64,000 nt of DNA from Nafulsella turpanensis ZLM-10 (lineage in GTDB: Bacteria; Bacteroidota; Bacteroidia; Cytophagales; Cyclobacteriaceae): the NCBI RefSeq assembly GCF_000346615.1, contig NZ_ANNU01000036.1, positions 1 to 64,000 on the forward strand. Direction: 5' to 3'. The notes below the pieces were generated by a model. That model did not search any database. It was not told the DNA's origin and saw only the letters and a list, made by a program, of their open reading frames with translations. How positions within the stretch are numbered: the stretch's first letter is position 1; the number at the start of each line of letters is the position of its first letter. The position numbers and the translations under genes were made by a program. This document shows positions 16,753 to 26,042 of this stretch, piece by piece.

Positions 16753-18294
16753 TTAATTAATTGATTTTATGCCACCATTCAGCTTTTCCATTTCTTCATT
16801 ATCAAAATCCTTTAGCCGCACCACAATAGCAGTACAAATATTAAACACTACTATAGTAGGATAGATGGCATAGGACTGCTGCGGGTAATTGGCCACCATT
16901 AAACTAAACAGAACTGTCAGAACACCGACATAATAAGTTCGGACCCGTGGATGTTCCGACAGCAGGTAATGGCGAATTCCATACCTGAAAATAGTGAAGA
17001 GTAGGATACTGTATAAAATCAGCCCAATCCACCCCTGCTCTACCGCTACCCGCACGAAGCCACTATCCGGAGGAAAACTGGCCACCGGCGAATCCGGAGA
17101 AAAGCGCAAACCCCAAACCCCAATACTACCTAAGCCCCAGCCAATGGGGTGGCTCCATATATGAGGCTGAATATACTCCTGATTCTTAAGCCTTACATTA
17201 TAAGAAGGGTTTTCTTCCATGGTAAAGGCAGAGCGAATCCTGTCCAGGGCATTGCTATCTAATGGTCCTATACTATTTATTGGTAAGAAAAGAACTGCAG
17301 CTCCCAAAAGAACCATAACACCTGCCATTAAAATAATTTTCCTCCGGAAAGTAACAACAGTAAAAAAGGCAGCACCTATCGGAACAACAGCATAGGCGGT
17401 TCTTGTGCCGGAATAAACCATTGCCAGCAGCATTAAAATGGCAGAAATACCTAATAAAATTTTTTTTCCTATCGCCATCCGTCCTGTCATCAGTACAAAG
17501 CACAACAAGCTGGTATAAGCCATCAAAATGCCAAAAACTGTCGGATCACTAAAAAAGGAGAACCTGCGAAAACGGCCCCAGGTAAAAAGTAAGCTAAACC
17601 GCTCTTCATCGGCCAGAACCCATGCATGCTCCATTTCGGCAAAACCCAGGAATTCCTGCTTTAGCCCATATATAGCACCGATTACCGCCAGTACAATCCA
17701 GATTTTGAAGAGTACAGAAACAAAATTTAAAGATTTAATTGCCTGCAATGCAATAAAATAAATAAGCATGCTGCCCGCCACAGTACGAATGGTATACAAC
17801 CAGGCTACCCGTGAAGCTGCCGCAGGATTAAATACCTGGATAAGATTGTAAACAATCCAGATAATCACCAGCCAGCTTACCGGATCGGCTATATTAAGCT
17901 TCTTTTTACTTCCAATTTGCTTAATCAAAAGGCCGAAGAACAAGGCGGCAATAAAGGCATCCATAACGGTACCCAGCGGTATACCACTTACAAAACGGCT
18001 TATCCCCATAATAATAAAGGATATGACAAAAAAGGTTATAAGCCCGAATTGCAAATTAAAAACGGAGCCCAGTAAAACCGGAATGCCTATAATAAGAAAG
18101 AGTAAACCAATGCCAAACTTCAATCCTAAAACAGCTGTGCCAGCCGAAATAAAAACAGCCGCCAACAACAGGAGGAGATAGCCGAATGGACTGTTAAGCC
18201 GCTTATCGAGCAACTGTCGTTTCAGCCAATGATGAATCCGTTCAGTAACAGACTTTTTCCTTCCGGATGATATGGAGGTAAAATTTAAAGACAC
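16753..18294 (-). CDS. O-antigen ligase/polymerase-family (Wzy-like) membrane protein
   Basis: A 513-residue membrane protein with about 12 hydrophobic helices and a large extracytoplasmic loop between late helices (about residues 350-410). The loop holds NVRLKNQEYIQPHIWSHP and the GWGLGS stretch typical of the O-antigen ligase/polymerase superfamily (Wzy_C). It would polymerise or ligate lipid-linked repeat units in the periplasmic leaflet. The start lies 9 nt after the stop of the 34-codon microprotein gene, in the same minus-strand operon as the flippase and chain-length gene. Confidence 0.85.
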   Translation of the reverse strand: MSLNFTSISSGRKKSVTERIHHWLKRQLLDKRLNSPFGYLLLLLAAVFISAGTAVLGLKFGIGLLFLIIGIPVLLGSVFNLQFGLITFFVISFIIMGISRFVSGIPLGTVMDAFIAALFFGLLIKQIGSKKKLNIADPVSWLVIIWIVYNLIQVFNPAAASRVAWLYTIRTVAGSMLIYFIALQAIKSLNFVSVLFKIWIVLAVIGAIYGLKQEFLGFAEMEHAWVLADEERFSLLFTWGRFRRFSFFSDPTVFGILMAYTSLLCFVLMTGRMAIGKKILLGISAILMLLAMVYSGTRTAYAVVPIGAAFFTVVTFRRKIILMAGVMVLLGAAVLFLPINSIGPLDSNALDRIRSAFTMEENPSYNVRLKNQEYIQPHIWSHPIGWGLGSIGVWGLRFSPDSPVASFPPDSGFVRVAVEQGWIGLILYSILLFTIFRYGIRHYLLSEHPRVRTYYVGVLTVLFSLMVANYPQQSYAIYPTIVVFNICTAIVVRLKDFDNEEMEKLNGGIKSIN

Positions 18295-18303
18295 TACCTA
18301 ATA

Positions 18304-18408
18304 TTAAAGAAACAAAATTTTAACAAAAATGATCAGCAACACTATGGCAACCATTCCAAGGCTTAGAAATTCGATAAACTTTTCTTTCTGATTTAACTGA
18401 TTCTTCAT
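18304..18408 (-). CDS. 34-residue single-span membrane microprotein
   Basis: An ATG at 18408 opens a 34-codon frame ending TAA at 18304-18306. The first 14 residues are polar and charged (MKNQLNQKEKFIEF), and the rest form one hydrophobic helix (MVAIVLLIIFVKILFL). The frame ends 9 nt before the wzy start and lies on the operon strand, so translation with wzy is plausible. I recognise no family. It may be a small accessory subunit of the polymerase or flippase. The alternative is a chance frame, but the amphipathic-then-hydrophobic layout is typical of real membrane microproteins. Confidence 0.5.
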   Translation of the reverse strand: MKNQLNQKEKFIEFLSLGMVAIVLLIIFVKILFL

Positions 18409-18592
18409 GCTTGCTTTCTTTTAAGGGCCTAACCGGCTTTTTAATCTATTCTATCCTGCCACCAGGCCCTATCTACCTGAACAGCAGGGCTCAGATTCTT
18501 TCGTCCATTTCTAATTATTTAAACTTTATTCCCACCCTTATCAGTTCAGAAGGGCAGGAGAGAATTTTAAAACTTCTTAAATAAAATACCTG

Positions 18593-19951
18593 TTACTGCT
18601 TTTTTTCAACCCACTGCCTACCAGTAAAACGTGAAAGAAGCAGTTTATATCCCTGCCGGTAAAAAGACCCTAATTCCTTCACAACCTGAAAGGTGCTAAT
18701 CCGGAATAATCGATATAATATTAGCTGGTTAGTGATAAATCCTATGCAGTAGGCAACTAAAGTAGCGAAAGCTGCTCCCATAACGCCATAGGCACTAATA
18801 AAGAAATAATTCAGGGTGATGTTTATAACAGCTAACATGCATATCAGCCAAAAGTTTATCTGTGGTTTTCCTACAGAATCCATAATAGTCCCAAACTGCC
18901 GTAAAAAAGGGATAAACAGACAGTAAATGACTACTACCTGGAGAAGTAAAGCACTCTCCAGGTATTCTTTTCCTGCAATTATGAAGATAACCAGCTCAGG
19001 AAACAACAGGACCACCAATACTACTGGAAGCAGTACTGCATGGATGGCCCCTACTGATTTTTCATACAACCTTTTAATGGCTGCAGGACCTTCCTTTTGC
19101 CCTTTAGCTGCGCTCTTTGGAAAAACAATAGAAGCCATGGTAAAGGAGGGAACTTCAACGAAATTCGTTGCCCTTGCCGCTACATTAAACATAGCAACCG
19201 CTGCTGGTCCCGCTAATATCCCCAGCATTAGCTGGTCGGCACTCTTCATCAGCATAGAGCTGATGTTAGTCCCGAAAACATATTTACCATAATGGAAAAG
19301 CTGGTGCACCCATGGCCAGCTGACACGGCGGTGCAGGAAAACATATTTACCAGCAAAAAGGTAGGCAACGCCGCTACCGAGTAATATACCTGCTCCCTGT
19401 ACGAGAATTAGCCATTCTAACTGGTAAGGAAGAGAAAAAAAGAATATGGCCAGCACAAAGAGGAAAAAGAGCCCCTGCCGGATAAGATTGGCAAAGAAAA
19501 TACCTTTAAAGTCGTAATTGGCCTGCTGAATAAACGATAACTGAGAAAAAGGAATCAGCAGAACAACGTTAAGGGTATAGCAATATAACATTCCTTCCAG
19601 TATGGGCGTGTTGAGCCAGCGCGCCATTAGAGGTGCAAGCAGAATTAAACCTACTATTACCAGTAAACTGAGCAGCAGGTTCAGCACTAAGGAAGCGGTA
19701 ATAATCTGGGCCTCCTTTTTCTCTTCATCAGCAGCCAGGAATTTTACCAGGCCGTTTTGAACCAGACCATTCTTCCCCATTTCCACTATAGCTGAAATAG
19801 AAAGGAAAAGTGCCCAGGCTCCAAATTCCTCTTTAGATAAGGCCCGGATCAGGAAAAAGAAAGCCCCGAAGCCAAACAGCAAGGTAGACAACCGCTGCAT
19901 AAATACAAAAGCCCCTGACTTTAGCCAGTATGATTGGCGAAAAAGCTTCAC
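18593..19951 (-). CDS. Wzx-like oligosaccharide flippase (MOP superfamily)
   Basis: A 452-residue protein with about 12-14 transmembrane helices of the polysaccharide-biosynthesis (Wzx/MATE-like) superfamily. It begins with FRQSYWLKSGAFVFMQRL, then helices with LSKEEFGAWAL, a pattern conserved in Wzx proteins. It would flip undecaprenyl-linked repeat units across the inner membrane. It starts 7 nt after the wzc-like gene. The 184 nt between it and the microprotein hold no other gene that I can support. Confidence 0.9.
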   Translation of the reverse strand: MKLFRQSYWLKSGAFVFMQRLSTLLFGFGAFFFLIRALSKEEFGAWALFLSISAIVEMGKNGLVQNGLVKFLAADEEKKEAQIITASLVLNLLLSLLVIVGLILLAPLMARWLNTPILEGMLYCYTLNVVLLIPFSQLSFIQQANYDFKGIFFANLIRQGLFFLFVLAIFFFSLPYQLEWLILVQGAGILLGSGVAYLFAGKYVFLHRRVSWPWVHQLFHYGKYVFGTNISSMLMKSADQLMLGILAGPAAVAMFNVAARATNFVEVPSFTMASIVFPKSAAKGQKEGPAAIKRLYEKSVGAIHAVLLPVVLVVLLFPELVIFIIAGKEYLESALLLQVVVIYCLFIPFLRQFGTIMDSVGKPQINFWLICMLAVINITLNYFFISAYGVMGAAFATLVAYCIGFITNQLILYRLFRISTFQVVKELGSFYRQGYKLLLSRFTGRQWVEKKQ

Positions 19952-19958
19952 CTGTTTC

Positions 19959-22196
19959 TTAGAGTTTGAGGTTATACGGCTCTACCTTGTTGAGGATAGT
20001 ACCAATGAGTTTTTGATCCAGATTCCTGAGGAAATTAATCGTTTCCCTGTCTACCTGTCCCACGGTCGATTCTGCCGAAAACACGGTAATTACCTTGTCT
20101 ACAAAATTAACCAGCTCTTTGGTATCGGAATATTCATTCATGGCAGCCCCTTCCATAATGATATAGTCATACTCCTTCTCCAGTTCAGCGATAAGTTCCT
20201 TAAAGTTCTTGCTCATGAAGATTTCTGCCGGCGACATGCTGCCTCCACGGCTGGCAATGAGATCAATCCCTTTTAAACGAGTAGGCGTAATAAGAGTAGA
20301 GTGTCCATTTAAGCGGTCATTTCTTTCTCCACCTGCTTCCTGTAAAAGCTTTGTTTCCTTGTAGGGGTCCCGCAGAACATTGCTTGCTTCCAGAAACTTA
20401 TCTGCTTTGGCAGAAGGCATGAATATTTTTGTAAGGGTATTATTTTTAAAGTTAGTATCAATGATGAGTACCCGTTTATCCAGCAGGCTTAGCGCATAAG
20501 AGAGAGAGATAATAGTAAAGGTTTTTCCCTCCCCTTTTTTATTGCTTGTAACCAGAATAGATTTAGGTTTTTCGCTTTCTATTTCGAAGCGAATCTTTCG
20601 GAGCATCTGCTTATATACCTCCCTGTTTTCATCTTTATTTTCGCCGGCAAAAAGGGCTTTAAGGTCAAAACCCGTCAGGCTTACCTTATTGAGAGACCCC
20701 AGCAAAGGGAGCCTAACATGCGTCTTAAATTTCGAAGGAGAGTCTATACGCATGTTAACAAACTCAAGGAAGAAAATTAACACCACACAAAGCGAGAAGC
20801 TGGCTGCTCCGGACAGCAGAATAATAAGCAGGCGACGGGAATCTTCCGGTTCATAAGCAGGCTCACCGGGTTCTACCTGTTCCAGGCGGTTGGCAATACT
20901 CAAAGAGGCATTGCGGGCAGTATTAAACTTATCCAGCACCTGCAGGTACTCTTCCCGGGCCACACTAATGGCAGATTCGAGGCTTGCAATCTCCCCTTCG
21001 TTTTCGCTAAACCCATAGGCCTGCTGCTCCATTTCAAGCAGCTTATTTTCAATGGTAGCCAATCGGGCTTCCGCCATTTCCAGCTCTATCTGGTTCTTTA
21101 CCTTCATAGAGGCCAGTTCCTGCCGGGTAATATCCGGGCGATAAAGGTTTTCTTCGTTTGACTGACCAATAAGGCCATCCAGGCGATTACGGAGTAGCTG
21201 GATCGAATCGGCCAATGCCTGGTCCTGCATCCCTCCGCTGATATAGCGGTTATTAAGAGTACTTATCCGGTTCCGGAGCTCGATCATCTGGCGGTTGTTC
21301 CGGGCTGCTCCATCTCCGTAATCTGTTTCGGCATTTCCGCTCAGCTGATAATTTATATTGCTGATGGCCCGGCGCAAACCCATAATCTTTTTTGTTTCTT
21401 CCTGCCTGCTATTCTCCAGCTGGGCTATACGATCTAACATATTGGCACTTTGAGCTCCATAGTTTATTACACTATTCTGTTCTTTAAAAGCCTGAAGTGC
21501 GGCCACCTTTTCATTGAGTTCTTCTTTCTTCTTTTCAACCAGGTTAGCAAAAAACTCCAGAGAGTTTTCCACCTGTTTTACCTTTGTAGTCCGGTAAAAG
21601 CGAAGAAATTCTTCACTCAGGGCATTAACAACAAAGGCTGAGAGATGGGGATCTTCAGAAACAAACTCAATCTCGATAAAATCAGAACCAACAGGCCTGT
21701 TAATAACCAGGTCTTCACGGATTGATTCCTCATCATAATCCATTTCCTCCAGCATATCCAGCATCACCCAGTCTATTTTGTCGCTGGCACCAAGCGTGGC
21801 CATAGAATCGAGCTTATTCTCGAACAGTAAGGCTGCTTTAGCAATAAGTTCTTCTGAATACTCTTCTTTCAAAGGTTCTACACTCCGCCAGGGGTTTTCG
21901 CTGGTAAGATCGTGGAGCATAAGACGGTAGGAAAGTAAACTGATGACCCTGCGGGAAGTAATAAGTTCAATAAGGTTACTAAAGCGGGTGTTGATAACAT
22001 AAGGGTTGGAGCTGTTGTTCTCTTCCAGAGAAACTTCTGTGTTATCAGTTATGCCGGTAGCAAGAGTTGCCTGTGATTTATAAGATTGGGGCAACTTCAT
22101 GGTAATAAAAAACGTAGCCAATACGGCCGTTAAAGTAACGGTGATGATAAGCCATTTTCGCCTTTGCAGGACGCGTAAAAAAGACCAGATATCCAT
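19959..22196 (-). CDS. Wzc-like polysaccharide co-polymerase with P-loop domain
   Basis: A 745-residue protein. The N-terminal Wzz domain begins MDIWSFLRVLQRRKWL, followed by TM1, a long periplasmic coiled-coil region (about residues 190-450), TM2 (about 480-500) and a C-terminal cytoplasmic P-loop domain. Walker A is SNKKGEGKT (about residues 545-555) and Walker A' is LIIDTN. It controls polymer length and links synthesis to export. Bacterial tyrosine kinases of this type normally end in a Tyr cluster. This protein ends VEPYNLKL, with a single Tyr, so regulation by autophosphorylation is doubtful. It is the first gene of the operon and has a consensus -7 element 21 nt upstream. Confidence 0.92.
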   Translation of the reverse strand: MDIWSFLRVLQRRKWLIITVTLTAVLATFFITMKLPQSYKSQATLATGITDNTEVSLEENNSSNPYVINTRFSNLIELITSRRVISLLSYRLMLHDLTSENPWRSVEPLKEEYSEELIAKAALLFENKLDSMATLGASDKIDWVMLDMLEEMDYDEESIREDLVINRPVGSDFIEIEFVSEDPHLSAFVVNALSEEFLRFYRTTKVKQVENSLEFFANLVEKKKEELNEKVAALQAFKEQNSVINYGAQSANMLDRIAQLENSRQEETKKIMGLRRAISNINYQLSGNAETDYGDGAARNNRQMIELRNRISTLNNRYISGGMQDQALADSIQLLRNRLDGLIGQSNEENLYRPDITRQELASMKVKNQIELEMAEARLATIENKLLEMEQQAYGFSENEGEIASLESAISVAREEYLQVLDKFNTARNASLSIANRLEQVEPGEPAYEPEDSRRLLIILLSGAASFSLCVVLIFFLEFVNMRIDSPSKFKTHVRLPLLGSLNKVSLTGFDLKALFAGENKDENREVYKQMLRKIRFEIESEKPKSILVTSNKKGEGKTFTIISLSYALSLLDKRVLIIDTNFKNNTLTKIFMPSAKADKFLEASNVLRDPYKETKLLQEAGGERNDRLNGHSTLITPTRLKGIDLIASRGGSMSPAEIFMSKNFKELIAELEKEYDYIIMEGAAMNEYSDTKELVNFVDKVITVFSAESTVGQVDRETINFLRNLDQKLIGTILNKVEPYNLKL

Positions 22197-22216
22197 ATTC
22201 TATATTAAATCTTAAG

Positions 22217-22224
22217 CAAAAGTA
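22217..22224 (-). promoter_or_regulatory. Bacteroidota -7 promoter element of the wzc-wzx-wzy operon
   Basis: On the minus strand the octamer TACTTTTG is a perfect match to the Bacteroidota -7 consensus TAnnTTTG. It would place the transcript start near 22210, about 14 nt before the wzc-like ATG at 22196. The matching -33 TTTG is weak (a TGTG about 22 nt upstream), so this call rests mainly on the -7 box and its position. Confidence 0.5.
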
Positions 22225-22356
22225 TTTTTAAACGAATAGAACCATTCACACTCTAAAATGATTTAAATCACAATAAAAGAATTGCCTGCGCAAAATTAGC
22301 CATTTTTAACATACTGTGTTACAGTTATTTAACTTTCATTTATAAATATCAACTAA

Positions 22357-23553
22357 ATGTACAGCCTGCTAATTCTATTCTGGATTTGTTTGGGATTGAT
22401 TTTTTACACCTATATCGGATACGGCCTTCTGCTAATGGTGTTACTAAAAATGAAAAGATTATTTTCGTCCTCTGAAAAAAAGCAGCCCGATAAAGTTTAT
22501 ACCCCTACCGTTACCCTGCTGGTAGCGGCTTACAATGAAGAGCTTGACATTGAGCAAAAAATTAAAAATTCTTTAGCGCTGGAATATCCAGAGGACAAGC
22601 TTCAATTGCTGTTCATTACTGATGGTTCAAACGATCGTACCCCAGAAATTGTTGCAAAACACCCAGGGGTACAGCTTTTACACCAGCCTGAGCGAAAAGG
22701 CAAAATTGCTGCCGTGGCCCGCGCCATGCCTCTCGTAACGAGCGAAATAACTATTTATACAGACGCCAATACCATGCTTAATAAAGAAGCTATACAGAAA
22801 ATTGTGCGTCATTACCAGCGGCCTGAAGTGGGAGCTGTGGCGGGAGAAAAGCAGGTGGTGAGCCCGGAGCAGGATGCAGCTGCCGGTGCAGGTGAAGGCT
22901 TTTACTGGAAATACGAATCGACCCTCAAGCGATGGGATTCTGAGCTACATACAGTAGTTGGTGCAGCAGGGGAGCTCTTCTCCATCCGGACCAGCCTTTT
23001 TGAGCATGTACCTGCCGATACGCTTATCGAAGATTTTTATATGACACTGCGGATAGCCCAGAGAGGGTACAGAGTAGTATATGAACCCGAAGCCCGTGCA
23101 GTGGAGCCACCTTCGGCCGATTCGCGCGAAGAGCTTAAAAGAAAAGTACGAATAGCCGCTGGTGGTATACAAGCCATTGTGCGCCTAAAGGCTTTGTTAA
23201 ACCCTTTTCGCTACGGCATGCTCAGCTTCCAGTATATTTCGCACCGGGTCCTTCGCTGGACACTGGCACCTCTTGCCTTGCTGATCCTCCTCTTCTGCAA
23301 TATTGGCCTGGCACTGCAGGGCTTGTTCCTTTACCAGCTTCTACTGGCAGGACAGCTGCTGTTTTATGCCTGTGCACTTGCCGGCTATTGGCTGGAAAGC
23401 CGAAAATTAAAGGTAAAAGTGTTCTTTATCCCCTACTACTTCTTCCTGATGAATTATGCAGTATATGCCGGTTTTTTTCGCTACCTGAGGGGCCGACAAT
23501 CGGTGCTTTGGGAGCGGGCAAAGAGGCAAGCAAGCGATAGCGAAACCGCCTGA
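22357..23553 (+). CDS. GT2-family processive-type membrane glycosyltransferase
   Basis: A 398-residue family 2 glycosyltransferase. It has an N-terminal membrane helix, a GT-A catalytic domain, and three or so C-terminal helices. The nucleotide-sugar motifs are visible: VAAYNEE, TDGSNDRT, TDANTM (metal-binding Asp region), and LIEDFYMTLRIAQRGYRV with the catalytic Glu-Asp. It resembles cellulose/hyaluronan-synthase-like enzymes and membrane GT2 transferases of exopolysaccharide loci. It is divergent from the wzc operon across a 160-nt spacer, and it meets the SanA-like gene tail to tail with a single base between stops. Confidence 0.9.
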   Translation: MYSLLILFWICLGLIFYTYIGYGLLLMVLLKMKRLFSSSEKKQPDKVYTPTVTLLVAAYNEELDIEQKIKNSLALEYPEDKLQLLFITDGSNDRTPEIVAKHPGVQLLHQPERKGKIAAVARAMPLVTSEITIYTDANTMLNKEAIQKIVRHYQRPEVGAVAGEKQVVSPEQDAAAGAGEGFYWKYESTLKRWDSELHTVVGAAGELFSIRTSLFEHVPADTLIEDFYMTLRIAQRGYRVVYEPEARAVEPPSADSREELKRKVRIAAGGIQAIVRLKALLNPFRYGMLSFQYISHRVLRWTLAPLALLILLFCNIGLALQGLFLYQLLLAGQLLFYACALAGYWLESRKLKVKVFFIPYYFFLMNYAVYAGFFRYLRGRQSVLWERAKRQASDSETA

Positions 23554-23554
23554 C

Positions 23555-24577
23555 TTAATCATTAAAAAACAGCCAGACCATCAGGCCTGCAAAAAGACAG
23601 CAAAAGAGTACCACCCCAATAAATGCCCGGTCTTTGGAGTCGTTTAAGTTAACAGTAGCTTTCGCATATGTTTTTCCATAGCGCGGCTGCATATTAAACA
23701 CGAATACATCGAGTAGGGCTTTGGGCTTGGCCAGAAGCTCCCTGGCAGCCATGGCTACGGTCATAGATCCTTCTGCAGGATAACCCACTGCCTCAATATC
23801 ATACAGCCATGCCAGCAGCAGCGCTCTTTCTATATGAAATCGCTGCGACACAATAAGGGCATCTTTTACTTTAAAGTGCCCCTTCAGGCGTACTACGGAG
23901 TCAAGGGTGCGGAAGCCTGCATAATCCAGTTCTATAATGGAGGCAGGCACTCCTTTTTTCAGAAGAGCATTTTGCATATCCGCCGGCTCATTATAACCTA
24001 CTCTGCCATTATCGCCAGAAATAATGATCTTTTTTACCTTTCCCTGCCGGTAAAGCTCCCTTACTGCATCGATGCGGTAGGTAAAGTAAAGGTTGGCCCC
24101 CTCACCATTCCTGAGCTCTTTATTGGTTCCCAGCAGCAGAACAGTTTGCGGATGTTTGATAGAGGTAAAATCTGAAATAATTCCCTGCCGGGTATAGCTC
24201 CATACAAACAGGTTCGCAATTAAAACACACTCAATCGCCAGCAGTACAAAGGCCATGGAGCGCTGCAGCAACCAGGTATAGCCGAACCGCAGAAAAGATT
24301 TTTGTTTTCGTGAATGAAGATACTTTTCCAGCCATAAATCGTTACAGGTATACAGAACTACCAGAAACGCCAGTAACAGCATAAGGATAAGGTAGTTCCA
24401 CGAACCGGCGTAGGAGAAGTAAAAAGAAACTTTCTCAACCACAAAATTAATAAAGTTGCCAAAGTCCTTTATTTCTGTTAGCAGAACCTGCAGGGAACCA
24501 TAGTTGTACCACGAAAGCAGGGTCATCCCCAGCAGGAGACAAAGCAGCAGGTAACCTAAAAATTTCAGTCCTCTCAT
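23555..24577 (-). CDS. SanA/YdcF-like DUF218 membrane protein
   Basis: A 340-residue protein with three N-terminal membrane segments, an extracytoplasmic DUF218 domain (about residues 145-290), and a C-terminal helix. Seen motifs are VLLLGTNKELRNGEGANLYF, KKIIISGDNG and ALIVSQRFHIERALLLA, the pattern of the ElyC/SanA/YdcF group. Members affect envelope barrier function (SanA in E. coli vancomycin exclusion) and lipid-carrier or peptidoglycan metabolism (ElyC). The exact reaction is not established. Its place at the edge of the polysaccharide region fits an envelope role. Confidence 0.82.
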   Translation of the reverse strand: MRGLKFLGYLLLCLLLGMTLLSWYNYGSLQVLLTEIKDFGNFINFVVEKVSFYFSYAGSWNYLILMLLLAFLVVLYTCNDLWLEKYLHSRKQKSFLRFGYTWLLQRSMAFVLLAIECVLIANLFVWSYTRQGIISDFTSIKHPQTVLLLGTNKELRNGEGANLYFTYRIDAVRELYRQGKVKKIIISGDNGRVGYNEPADMQNALLKKGVPASIIELDYAGFRTLDSVVRLKGHFKVKDALIVSQRFHIERALLLAWLYDIEAVGYPAEGSMTVAMAARELLAKPKALLDVFVFNMQPRYGKTYAKATVNLNDSKDRAFIGVVLFCCLFAGLMVWLFFND

Positions 24578-24804
24578 TAGAGTATATATGCGTTTTCGCC
24601 CGGTAAACTTAATATTCCTGCCCTTGGCTTGCTGTACGAAATTTCTAAAAATTTACAGATGTAGTTTCCAAAGCATAATCTCACTGAGTCTTTTCTTTAA
24701 GCAGCTTCTGATGAAAAAAAGAAAGTATGTTCTCCCTTCCACACGGGAACCATCCAGGGCTCCATACCCTTTTATCTATAACAGAACCTTATTTCCTTTA
24801 GCAC

Positions 24805-25422
24805 ATGTCTTCATTTTTGCTTGTACTGTTTGTAAGTTTCTTTAGCTTTTCAGTTATATCCGTACCAGACCTGGATAAGCAGGAACCTCCTCTGCCGTCA
24901 GCTAAGACTGGTATTTCCCTTCCGGCACCCGATTTCCTGATTTGGCAGCCAAGCCGTCTGTTACATTGGAATGACTTCAGGGGAGAACCCGAAGCCACCG
25001 ACAAAATACATGGAGCCGTTACCTATGCCGGTTTAGATGTAGAACTGGAAGATGAAAGGCCTATGCGCTTTAGTGTGGTGGCCGTATTCGACCGGCAACG
25101 CTCCTGGGTTCAACCTGAGCGGAAAGATGATCTTCTTTTGGCACATGAACAGCTCCATTTCGATATTGCCGCAGTTTATGCGCTTAAGCTTGAAAAAAAG
25201 CTTAATTCATTGGCAAATAAATGGGATCGCAAAGGAATCAAAAGTGTAATTGCAGATTATCAGCAAGCCCAGCTAAAGGCCCAGGAACAATACGACGAAG
25301 AAAGCCTCCATGGTATCAGGCAGGAACAGCAACAGGCATGGAGAAAGCTGGTCGATAGGGAACTCCGTCACCCTTCCGCCAACCTCCAAATCAGTAAAGC
25401 GGATTGGACCAACAGAAATTAA
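24805..25422 (+). CDS. DUF922-family predicted exported Zn protease
   Basis: A 205-residue protein with an N-terminal signal (MSSFLLVLFVSFFSFSV). The DUF922 pattern follows: LLHWNDFRGEP, then HEQLH at 114-118, a zinc-binding HExxH motif followed by FD. DUF922 proteins are predicted secreted metalloproteases of unknown substrate. It appears monocistronic. The start is the first ATG that gives a signal peptide. The 240 nt that follow hold no other gene I can support. Confidence 0.78.
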   Translation: MSSFLLVLFVSFFSFSVISVPDLDKQEPPLPSAKTGISLPAPDFLIWQPSRLLHWNDFRGEPEATDKIHGAVTYAGLDVELEDERPMRFSVVAVFDRQRSWVQPERKDDLLLAHEQLHFDIAAVYALKLEKKLNSLANKWDRKGIKSVIADYQQAQLKAQEQYDEESLHGIRQEQQQAWRKLVDRELRHPSANLQISKADWTNRN

Positions 25423-25636
25423 GTTGTAAGACTTAAAAAGCTTCCTGTAACTAATGGAGAACTGGAATTTCCCTCCCCTGTTCCTTATCAGAAGCATCAT
25501 TCTTTAATTATCCTTTGCCTTCCTACCTAAGAAATTGAATTTTTAAGAAGATCGTAATCTTTTACACCCTTTATTTATCCGGTTAATCCCTTTCCAATCC
25601 ATCTTTTGAAAGAAATCTGCCTTACAGGAACTAATC

Positions 25637-25654
25637 GATATATTTAAATGTATC
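25637..25654. promoter_or_regulatory. Palindromic operator upstream of ArsR-family gene
   Basis: An 18-bp near-perfect palindrome (GATATATTT / AAATGTATC, one mismatched pair) ends 9 nt before the ArsR-type start codon. ArsR repressors usually bind such AT-rich dyads over their own promoter. The upstream region of the nitroreductase gene (about 25990-26003) carries a similar AT-rich stretch but not a full copy. Confidence 0.6.
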
Positions 25655-25663
25655 TATAATAGA

Positions 25664-25957
25664 ATGGCAGAACAACTCAAACAACTTGAAAAAATAGCAA
25701 AGGCGCTGGGCGATGTAAATCGGCTAAAGATGCTCCGTCTTATGGCTCAGCATGGCGGAACAGGAGCCTGCTCTGCCGTTCAGGAATGCGTAAATTTAGC
25801 CCAGCCTTCTGTGAGCCACCATATTAAAATATTGGCAGAAGCCGGATTAATTGAGGCAGAAAAAGAAGGCCGCAATTATAAATATACCCTTAAGCGGGAA
25901 ACGCTTCGAATGTTTATGGATGAACTTCAACTACAGCTAAGCGGGGAAAAAGGGTAA
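25664..25957 (+). CDS. ArsR-family winged-helix transcriptional regulator
   Basis: A 97-residue winged-helix repressor. The recognition helix region is AQPSVSHHIKILAEAGLI and the wing is EKEGRNYKYTL. Two cysteines in GACSAVQEC (about residues 33-40), placed just before the DNA-reading helices, could sense metals or thiol-reactive compounds as in other ArsR members. It precedes the nitroreductase and FrnE-like genes on the same strand, which suggests it controls an electrophile or redox response. The effector is unknown. An 18-bp dyad sits just upstream and supports autoregulation. Confidence 0.9.
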   Translation: MAEQLKQLEKIAKALGDVNRLKMLRLMAQHGGTGACSAVQECVNLAQPSVSHHIKILAEAGLIEAEKEGRNYKYTLKRETLRMFMDELQLQLSGEKG

Positions 25958-26042
25958 AAAAATTTAAATCAACCAATCGAAGAATTCAAATATATAAATA
26001 TACTCCTGCAAATTCCATTTTTCAGGAGCATGACCTAAAATT

